Shown here: positions 44,426 through 50,864 of the stretch, piece by piece
Numbering within the stretch: the first letter of the stretch is position 1
How the letters are laid out: every line of letters begins with the position of its first letter
Origin: Tunturibacter empetritectus
Lineage (GTDB): Bacteria; Acidobacteriota; Terriglobia; Terriglobales; Acidobacteriaceae
Assembly (NCBI RefSeq): GCF_040358985.1
Contig: NZ_CP132932.1
Span: 310,001-374,000, forward strand
DNA length: 64,000 bases
Reading direction: 5' to 3'
Notes under the pieces: generated by a model
Databases searched by the model: none
What the model was told of the DNA's origin: nothing
The model's input: the letters and a program-made list of their open reading frames with translations, nothing else
Position numbers and translations under genes: made by a program

Positions 44426-45283
44426 TTGGAGATGAGCGACAGCTATGAAGTGACGGTTCCGGCTCCGGTAATGCCGGGGTTGCGGGTAGCAGTACTGGGC
44501 GCAGGAAAGATGGGCGGCATTCTTTTGCAGGCCTTCTTGAAGAATAACCTGCTTGCACCGGAGCAGATCTTTGCCACGGTCCAGCATGCGGAGCGCGCGC
44601 AAGCATTGTCGGCGCAGTTTGGCGTCGAGGTGACGACAGATAACCTTGCCGCTGCGCGACAGGCAGATGTGATTCTGCTCGGAGTAAAGCCCACCCAGGT
44701 CCCTGCGCTGATCGAAGAGATCAAGCCTGCGCTGACCCCGAAGAAGACACTATTGTCATTTGCGGCTTCCGTAAAAACCCGAAGCATCGAAGAGGGCGCG
44801 GGATGCGAACTTGCTGTGATCCGCGCGATGCCGAACACACCGGCAATGCTGGCTGCGGCTATTACGGCCCTCTGCGGCGGACGTTTCGTCTCCGCGGAGC
44901 AGATGGCGGTAGCGCAAAAGATCTTCCAGACTGTCGGCCGCACAGTCGTCGTCGATGAAAAGCACATGGATGCGGTCACTGGCCTTTCAGGCTCGGGGCC
45001 GGCATTCCTCTACATCATCATCGAGGCCCTCGCCGAAGCTGGCGTAAACGTAGGCCTGCCGCGCGATGTAGCAACTCTGCTCGCCGCACAGACGACCCTC
45101 GGCTCCGCCAGAATGGTGCTCGAGACTGGATATCATCCTGCGCTGCTAAAGGACGCAGTGACCACCCCCGCCGGGTGCACCGTCGACGGCATTCTGGAAC
45201 TCGAAGAGGGTGGCCTCCGCGTAACTCTGATCAAAGCAGTGAAGCGAGCGACCCAACGTGCGAAGGAGTTGGCGAACGGCTAG
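44426..45283 (+). CDS. proC: Pyrroline-5-carboxylate reductase
   Basis: 285 residues with a TTG start (ATG at 44432 also possible). Rossmann motif VAVLGAGKMGGILLQAFLKNNLL near residue 23 and the C-terminal signature GLSGSGPAFLYIIIEALAEAGVNVGLPRDVA, then TTPAGCTVDGILELEEGGLR. It makes proline from P5C with NAD(P)H in the cytoplasm. It starts 30 bp after the DUF885 gene. Confidence 0.95.
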   Translation: MEMSDSYEVTVPAPVMPGLRVAVLGAGKMGGILLQAFLKNNLLAPEQIFATVQHAERAQALSAQFGVEVTTDNLAAARQADVILLGVKPTQVPALIEEIKPALTPKKTLLSFAASVKTRSIEEGAGCELAVIRAMPNTPAMLAAAITALCGGRFVSAEQMAVAQKIFQTVGRTVVVDEKHMDAVTGLSGSGPAFLYIIIEALAEAGVNVGLPRDVATLLAAQTTLGSARMVLETGYHPALLKDAVTTPAGCTVDGILELEEGGLRVTLIKAVKRATQRAKELANG

Positions 45284-45357
45284 CCGTATCTCTCTGGGCC
45301 AGAACTCACAGCGCGATGCTCTGAAACGACGTCGTAAAAGCTGCGTAGAATAATGAT

Positions 45358-46341
45358 ATGGCTACGGCTGGAGCGGTAAAGACGCCGGACGGTTCGACAA
45401 CGACGAGGCTCGAAACCTCTCGAGCGCTGGTGCAGTTTGCCTGGGCCGTGGTCGGCTATAACGTGCTGGTGATCCTTTGGGGAGCGCTGGTCCGAGCCAC
45501 CGGCTCCGGCGCAGGATGCGGAAATCACTGGCCGCTCTGCAATGGACAGGTCATTCCGCTGTCGCCGCGCATCGACACAATCATTGAGTTCACCCATCGA
45601 TGCATGACCGGCGGTTCGACATTCCTAGTCATTGGGCTACTGATCTGGACGTTTCGCGGAACCCTCAAAGGGCAGGCAGCACGAACCCTCGCCGTCGTGT
45701 CCATGGTCTTGCTGTTGAACGAGGCGTTCCTGGGTGCACTGCTGGTGAAGCTGGGCTACGTAACCGGCAACCAGTCTATAGGACGAGTGGTCGTGCTCTC
45801 CATTCACCTCAGCAATACGCTGTTGCTTCTAGCTGCGCTGACCCTTACCGCACGGCTGCTGGGTACAGGACAAAGATGGGCTGAGTTCAGCGTAAGCGGA
45901 ACAAAAAAGCTGTGGGCACTCCTGGGCCTTGGGGCCACGCTGATCGTCGGCGTTAGCGGATCGCTCGCAGCGTTGGGAGATACTTTGTTCCCTGCTTCTT
46001 CGCTGCGTGCGGCGTTCGCTCAGGACTTCGCAGCAAACTCCCCCTGGCTCCTGCGGCTGCGAGGCGTACATCCGGTCAGCGCTGTCATTGCGGCAGCATT
46101 CGTACTGTGGCTGGTGGCGCAGGCCAAGCGAGCAGGCGCTCGTCGAACCGCCGGGATCGTCCTATCTCTCCTCTGCTTCCAGTTCGCGCTCGGACTCGCG
46201 GACGTCCTGCTGCTGGCTCCCGTCTGGATGCAGATTCTGCATCTCCTGGGAGCAGACCTCTTCTGGGTAGCTCTCGTAGTGCTGGCAACAACGGTAGTAT
46301 GGCCGAAGCAGATCTCGGACAGAATCTATCGAACAGATTGA
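45358..46341 (+). CDS. ctaA: Heme A synthase
   Basis: 327 residues with eight predicted helices in the COX15/CtaA pattern. LWGALVRATGSGAGCGNHWPLCNGQVIP is the first signature, with the paired cysteines seen in many CtaA proteins. EFTHRCMTGG, HLSNTLLLLAAL and LRGVHPVSAVIAAAF provide the heme-ligand histidines. It converts heme O to heme A for aa3-type cytochrome oxidase in the inner membrane. No ctaB or oxidase genes are in the window. Confidence 0.93.
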   Translation: MATAGAVKTPDGSTTTRLETSRALVQFAWAVVGYNVLVILWGALVRATGSGAGCGNHWPLCNGQVIPLSPRIDTIIEFTHRCMTGGSTFLVIGLLIWTFRGTLKGQAARTLAVVSMVLLLNEAFLGALLVKLGYVTGNQSIGRVVVLSIHLSNTLLLLAALTLTARLLGTGQRWAEFSVSGTKKLWALLGLGATLIVGVSGSLAALGDTLFPASSLRAAFAQDFAANSPWLLRLRGVHPVSAVIAAAFVLWLVAQAKRAGARRTAGIVLSLLCFQFALGLADVLLLAPVWMQILHLLGADLFWVALVVLATTVVWPKQISDRIYRTD

Positions 46342-46346
46342 GACGC

Positions 46347-46388
46347 ACCTCTTTGAGTTCCACCAATAAGGCAGAAACTCAAAGAGGT
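46347..46388. terminator. Bidirectional terminator between ctaA and the 11-mer repeat gene
   Basis: A perfect 13-bp stem, ACCTCTTTGAGTT (46347-46359) with AACTCAAAGAGGT (46376-46388). Lies between two convergent genes. Confidence 0.75.
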
Positions 46389-46410
46389 AGCTCTACACCC
46401 GCGCGGGATC

Positions 46411-46773
46411 TTACTGCGGAGTAGGCTTACCCGCGATCTTATCGCCGACCTTCTCGGTTCCGTGGGCCGTATCCTTGGCCGCAACCTTGGTGCCATGACC
46501 AATATCTTTGCCAACGGTCTTGGTCCCATTGGCCGTCTTATCCGCCGCCTTTTTCGTCCCGCTGACGCTCTTGTGGTAGACCTTCTTCGTTCCTGTGGCA
46601 GTCTTTTTGGACCCGGTCGCGATGGCGTGACCGGTATCCTTGGTTGCGTCTTTTGTATCGGTCCCAGCAGCCTTCATATCTTGACCAGCGCTCTGAGCGA
46701 GGGCAAAGCCGGCTGAAGCAGATACCGCGAACGCAGACGCCAAAACGAGAGGTCCTAGTTTTCTAAAATGCAT
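46411..46773 (-). CDS. Secreted protein of 11-residue repeats (LEA-like)
   Basis: 120 residues. A signal peptide (MHFRKLGPLVLASAFAVSASAGFALA) is followed by a hydrophilic, Lys/Thr/Gly-rich chain. Residues 61-115 are five exact-length 11-residue repeats beginning GTKKVYHKSVS, GTKKAADKTAN, GTKTVGKDIGH, GTKVAAKDTAH, GTEKVGDKIAG; degenerate units precede them. The 11-residue period and composition recall group 3 LEA proteins (stress protectants), which is inference. No cysteines or enzymatic motifs. Convergent with ctaA across a terminator. Confidence 0.75.
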   Translation of the reverse strand: MHFRKLGPLVLASAFAVSASAGFALAQSAGQDMKAAGTDTKDATKDTGHAIATGSKKTATGTKKVYHKSVSGTKKAADKTANGTKTVGKDIGHGTKVAAKDTAHGTEKVGDKIAGKPTPQ

Positions 46774-47144
46774 ATGTCTCCTTGAGTTCGAACAAATTTT
46801 TACTGGGTAGAGTATCGGCTCAGGAAAAGCAATTCATAAAGACACGGCATTTCGCTGTCCGACCGCCCCATGAGGCGAATCGTATAAGAGCCAGGGCAGT
46901 GTCGAATAGGCACGCTGATTGAGTCATGCTTGGCTACGAGGTCGCCACTGTATAGTTGCAGCGTTCGCGAGGCGACCTGTTCAAGACTCTGATGCCCCTG
47001 TGTGGAACGTCTGCAAATAATGTGATCTTCTTGAAACTATACAGACATTCGAAGCGGAAAGTGAACACCCTCGAGCGGCACCTTGAGCCAGCATGCTCAC
47101 CGACGGCTCGCGGGGTCTTCGTCGAACTAACGCCTGCGCGCCGG
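46774..47144. other. Gene-free 371-bp region upstream of the 11-mer repeat gene
   Basis: No supported gene. Two interlaced inverted repeats were noticed: AGGTCGCC (46939-46946) with GGCGACCT (46971-46978), and CTGTATAGTT (46948-46957) with AACTATACAG (47035-47044). It holds the promoter of the repeat-protein gene on the minus strand and the downstream end of the ECF operon. Confidence 0.45.
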
Positions 47145-47342
47145 TTAGTCCGCTCTGCGAAGCTGCTGATTCTTGATCAACAGCTCCGCGACCAGCCGAT
47201 GAAGGCGAGCGTTTTCGATCTCAAGCTCGCCAACCCGATCCGTGAAGTCAGTGGCAGATTGCCGGCTATACCTCGAGGGAGAAGAGTTCATCCCGCCGCC
47301 AGGTTCTCGAGCGTCGATGCGGTCTCTTTCAATCTCGTTCAT
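47145..47342 (-). CDS. Small coiled-coil protein in ECF sigma operon
   Basis: 65 residues from the ATG at 47342, which overlaps the previous gene's stop by 4 bp (ATGA). The C-terminal half is a short leucine-rich coiled coil (RVGELEIENARLHRLVAELLIKNQQLRRAD) after a hydrophilic head. It resembles the coiled-coil of IS3-type transposase OrfA/OrfB or other small oligomerisation domains, but there is no catalytic part. Translational coupling to the sigma operon suggests a role with it. Family unknown. Confidence 0.6.
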   Translation of the reverse strand: MNEIERDRIDAREPGGGMNSSPSRYSRQSATDFTDRVGELEIENARLHRLVAELLIKNQQLRRAD

Positions 47343-47689
47343 ATCTGTGTCTCCGCGTGCGAGGTCTCCGCGTGCGAGGCGAAAGGCCCGCGACCGCAAC
47401 GCATCCCCTTGCGAAATTTCTCGCGATCTTCGGGCGTCATACGCTCCCAGCGATCTTTCATTCCCTGTCTCCAGCGGTTGCGGCCTCCGCCGTGACGATG
47501 AAAGCCCCCAAAAAGAATCTTGCTGAGCACAAACATGCCAAGCCCCTGCCAGAAGGTGATCGTGTGCCAGCCGAAGATCGGAGGCAGAAGCGCATTCCAC
47601 AGACCCCTAACCACAAAACCCAGCACAGCGCTGGCAACGACGGCGAATAATGCGATCTTTACTGCTTTAACTGCTGGATGATGCCCCAT
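47339..47689 (-). CDS. Small membrane protein encoded after ECF sigma factor
   Basis: 116 residues from the ATG at 47689, which has AGGAG six bases upstream. Two hydrophobic helices (about 8-27 and 38-55) and a charged cytoplasmic tail GGFHRHGGGRNRWRQGMKDRWERMTPEDREKFRKGM. The tail is reminiscent of RseC/DUF-type small sigma-associated membrane proteins, but it has no recognisable zinc anti-sigma motif. It may act as an anti-sigma-like or envelope-stress protein (inference). A 15-nt tandem duplication makes the C-terminus repeat SHAET. Confidence 0.7.
   Translation of the reverse strand: MGHHPAVKAVKIALFAVVASAVLGFVVRGLWNALLPPIFGWHTITFWQGLGMFVLSKILFGGFHRHGGGRNRWRQGMKDRWERMTPEDREKFRKGMRCGRGPFASHAETSHAETQI
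47349..47378 (-). repeat. 15-nt perfect tandem duplication inside the membrane-protein gene
   Basis: GTCTCCGCGTGCGAG occurs at 47349-47363 and 47364-47378 with no mismatch. In the minus-strand frame it duplicates five residues near the C-terminus (SHAETSHAET). Confidence 0.85.
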
Positions 47690-47699
47690 ATATAACTCC

Positions 47700-48278
47700 T
47701 TATTTCCTGACAAAATCTTCATAGATTAACTGCAGCCTTTGCCGCAGATGTGTCACGGCGTAGTGCTTTCGCGAGAGCAGCGTGTTGACGCTGAGGCCGG
47801 TCTCGGCGGATATCTCTTTGAAACTCTGCCCCTGCAACTCATGTGCGACGAAGACCTCACGCTGCGCCTGTGGCAACTCTTCAAGAGCTTCTTCCAAAGC
47901 TTCCAGCAGCAGACTCCTTGCGTAAACCGCCTCTGGCCCGGCATCGGCCGAAGGAAGCAGGTCTTCCAGTGTTCCGCCATCCTCTTCTTCACCTGACGCA
48001 GGGCTACTCAGCGAGGCAGGCTTTTTCTTGCGGAAGAGATCGACCATCCGATTTCGAGCGACGCGAAACAGCCACGCCGTCACATGCTCTACGGGCTTCA
48101 TCAGCCGATAGGCCTCAAGTAGTTCGTAAAACACATCCTGAAGAATGTCCTCAGCCTCGCCCGTGTCGGCAACATGCTTGCGGATGAAGCTGCGCAGCCT
48201 GGGCCGGTCCCTCTCCAACGCCTGAGAGATCAGCTGGTCTTGCTCGATAATGCTCCAATTGCCAGGAACGTCAGTCAT
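47700..48278 (-). CDS. ECF-type RNA polymerase sigma factor
   Basis: 192 residues. Region 2: VADTGEAEDILQDVFYELLEAYRLMKPVEHVTAWLFRVARNRMVDLFRKKKP. Region 4: LEELPQAQREVFVAHELQGQSFKEISAETGLSVNTLLSRKHYAVTHLRQRL. No region 1.1 or 3. It starts the operon with the small membrane and coiled-coil genes (10-bp gap, then 4-bp overlap). ECF factors usually respond to envelope stress under an anti-sigma factor; the downstream membrane protein is a candidate partner. Its promoter sequence was not identified. Confidence 0.93.
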   Translation of the reverse strand: MTDVPGNWSIIEQDQLISQALERDRPRLRSFIRKHVADTGEAEDILQDVFYELLEAYRLMKPVEHVTAWLFRVARNRMVDLFRKKKPASLSSPASGEEEDGGTLEDLLPSADAGPEAVYARSLLLEALEEALEELPQAQREVFVAHELQGQSFKEISAETGLSVNTLLSRKHYAVTHLRQRLQLIYEDFVRK

Positions 48279-48440
48279 CTACAGGTGTAGACGGATAGAG
48301 CCGACAAATATTTTATGGTGGCCCGGATTTGTTTCCAGCCTTTGGTGGCTCCGGCGGCCATCCTCATATAGGTAGCAAACGATATTTCACGCTTGTTCAC
48401 ACAGAAGATTCACACCATTGCGGTAATCTTTTAGATCTCT

Positions 48441-50606
48441 ATGAGTGCTACGAAACGAACTATCGGAAACTCCGCCAGCGCCAAAAAAGCCACCGCCAAA
48501 ACGGTCGAAAATCTCTTTTTCAGCCGCGACGAGTCCTGGATGCGGTTCAACCAGCGCGTGCTCGAAGAAGCACAGGACGAGACCAATCCCCTGCTCGAAC
48601 GGGTAAAGTTCCTCGCAATTACCGCCAGCAACCTCGATGAGTTCGTGGAGATCAGGGTCGCCGGCTTTCTTCAGCGGATCGAGGATGGTTACAATCTTGC
48701 CCAACCGCCAGACGAAGGCGGACTCACCCCACAGGAACGACTCGATGGGTTGATGGAGCGAATTCATCACTTTGTAGAGGCGCAGTACCAGTGCTGGAAC
48801 GAACAACTGCTCCCCGCGATGCATGCAGCGAAGATTCGCGTCCTGCGCTGGAGCCAGTTGAGCGACGCGGCACGAAAGCAGGCGCTGGACTTCTACGAGG
48901 ACGAGGTCGACCCTCTTCTGACCCCGGTGACCATCGATCCCTCCCATCCTTTTCCAAGGGTGCTCAACAAGGCGCTCTGCATCGGCCTCCTGCTGAAGCA
49001 CAAGCGGCGCGGAGTAAAGACGGCGACAGCCCTGGGTGTCGTAACCGTGCCTCGCGCCCTTCCCCGCCTCGTCCCGCTTAAAAGCACGGACGGCAATTGC
49101 GACTTCATCCTGTTGCATGAGCTGGTGGAGTCTCAAGTGGAGCGCATGTACCGCGGATACGAGGTCCTGTCCCGATCGGCGTTTCGCGTCACCCGCAACA
49201 GCAACCTCTACATGCAGGAGGAGGAGTCCCGCTCCGTACTGGAGAGTGTTCGAGCGGAGTTACATAATCGACGCAAAGGCGACGCCGTCCGAATGGAAAT
49301 TGAAAGCTCAGCGATCGAAGAGATGGTCGAGCGACTGCGGATCAACTTCGAGCTCGAGCCGGAGCAGGTATTCAAGACCGACGGCCCCGTGAATCTGTCG
49401 CGTCTGATGAATCTTTACTCCGAAGTGAAGCAGCCTCAACTGAAGTATCCGGCTTTCGTCGCGAAGGAGTTCAAACTCAGTGCAAAGTCCACCGATATCT
49501 TCGAGGAGATGAGAAAGCGGGATGTGATGTTGCACCATCCCTTCGACTCGTACAAGACCGTGGAGGAGTTCATCGAGGCCGGAGCTCAGGATCCCAGTGT
49601 GATATCGATGAAGCAGACCCTCTATCGCACCAGCAAAGATTCGCCCATCTTCACGGCTCTTACCGAGGCTGGACAGAGTAAAGAGGTGACCGTCGTCGTT
49701 GAGCTGATGGCGCGCTTCGACGAAGACTCCAACATTCGGTGGGCGCGAGAGCTCGAGGACGCAGGTGTCGGCGTCTTTCACGGCATCTTCGGATTGAAGA
49801 CCCACTGCAAGCTGTCTCTCCTGGTGCGCCGCGATCCCGACGGCGTGGTCCGCCGCTACGCACACCTTGGGACAGGAAACTACAACCCGGTCACCGCGCG
49901 TTTTTACACCGATATCAGCCTCCTGACCTCGAAGCCGGAGGTGACGAGCGAGGTACAGAAGGTCTTCAACTACCTCACCGCCGAGACCGAGTCGGAAGCC
50001 TATAAACCGCTGCTGGTAGCACCTTTGACGCTTGCCGATGGCTTGGTTGCCCTCATCGAAAGAGAGGCGGCCCATGCCAAGGCCGGCCGCCCTGCGTCGA
50101 TCATCGCCAAGATGAACGGTCTGCTCGATCGCCGAACCGTAGAGGCCCTATATGCCGCTTCAACCGCTGGCGTCGAGATCGACCTGATCGTCCGCGGCAT
50201 GTGTTCCCTGCGGCCTGGCGTCAAGGGCATAAGCGAGAGAATCCGAGTCCGCAGTATCGTTGGACGCTTTCTCGAACACAGCCGCATCTTCTGTTTTGCA
50301 AACGGCGGCAAGGAAGAGATCTACTGCGGAAGCGCAGACTGGATGCCCCGAAATCTGATTGAGCGATGCGAGGTAGTCTTTCCCATAACCCAGCCAGACA
50401 TTCACAATCGGCTGCGCGAAGAGATCCTTGCCTCCTATCTGGCGGACAACACAAAGGCACGGCTCCTGCGATCGGATGGTGAGTATGAACGAGCACCGAA
50501 GACAGAAGCTCCCTTCAGCGCACAAGACTATCTGATGCGCATTGCCGAAGGCGCAGAGGAGAAGGTTCCCGAAGCTGCGAAGCACGAAAAGGTCACAGCC
50601 CACTAA
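48441..50606 (+). CDS. ppk1: Polyphosphate kinase 1
   Basis: 721 residues, normal PPK1 size. N domain NLFFSRDESWMRFNQRVLEEAQDETNPLLERVKFLAITASNLDEFVEIRVAGF, head domain DPLLTPVTIDPSHPFPRVLNKAL, and the PLD-like C domains with the autophosphorylated His in GIFGLKTHCKLSLLVRRD and LGTGNYNPVTARFYTD. It makes inorganic polyphosphate from ATP and the reverse. The divergent gene upstream is the ECF sigma factor. No ppx or phosphate-regulon gene is adjacent. Confidence 0.96.
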   Translation: MSATKRTIGNSASAKKATAKTVENLFFSRDESWMRFNQRVLEEAQDETNPLLERVKFLAITASNLDEFVEIRVAGFLQRIEDGYNLAQPPDEGGLTPQERLDGLMERIHHFVEAQYQCWNEQLLPAMHAAKIRVLRWSQLSDAARKQALDFYEDEVDPLLTPVTIDPSHPFPRVLNKALCIGLLLKHKRRGVKTATALGVVTVPRALPRLVPLKSTDGNCDFILLHELVESQVERMYRGYEVLSRSAFRVTRNSNLYMQEEESRSVLESVRAELHNRRKGDAVRMEIESSAIEEMVERLRINFELEPEQVFKTDGPVNLSRLMNLYSEVKQPQLKYPAFVAKEFKLSAKSTDIFEEMRKRDVMLHHPFDSYKTVEEFIEAGAQDPSVISMKQTLYRTSKDSPIFTALTEAGQSKEVTVVVELMARFDEDSNIRWARELEDAGVGVFHGIFGLKTHCKLSLLVRRDPDGVVRRYAHLGTGNYNPVTARFYTDISLLTSKPEVTSEVQKVFNYLTAETESEAYKPLLVAPLTLADGLVALIEREAAHAKAGRPASIIAKMNGLLDRRTVEALYAASTAGVEIDLIVRGMCSLRPGVKGISERIRVRSIVGRFLEHSRIFCFANGGKEEIYCGSADWMPRNLIERCEVVFPITQPDIHNRLREEILASYLADNTKARLLRSDGEYERAPKTEAPFSAQDYLMRIAEGAEEKVPEAAKHEKVTAH

Positions 50607-50815
50607 TGCACCACGACCTGACGTGCTCGCAGTTGAGCTATTGAATATCTAAGCTGATAACTGATGAGATGAGTGGCGGAAGCAATCATGACAACGCCAC
50701 TGGATGCGCTGTCACGCCAAGTCTGAACGATAAGCCTGCTATTGCCAACGGTCCAGCCTTACCCCAAAACAACCGCGACGTCCGGCATATTTTGAAACAG
50801 ATCTGATAAAAGAAG
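50607..50815. other. Gene-free region downstream of ppk1
   Basis: Nothing recognised apart from the terminator for the convergent sedolisin gene to its right. Confidence 0.4.
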
Positions 50816-50840
50816 GGCCGCGCCTCCAGAGGGCGCGGCC
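50816..50840 (-). terminator. Terminator for the sedolisin gene
   Basis: A perfect 9-bp stem GGCCGCGCC (50816-50824) with GGCGCGGCC (50832-50840), followed on the minus strand by CTTCTTTTAT. Confidence 0.85.
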
Positions 50841-50864
50841 AAAGAGAAATCACAACGGCTCCTA

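Noticed and set aside
47343..47600. Longer N-terminus for the 65-residue coiled-coil protein
   Set aside because: The extension overlaps the membrane-protein gene in another frame; the ATGA overlap at 47342 fits coupling.
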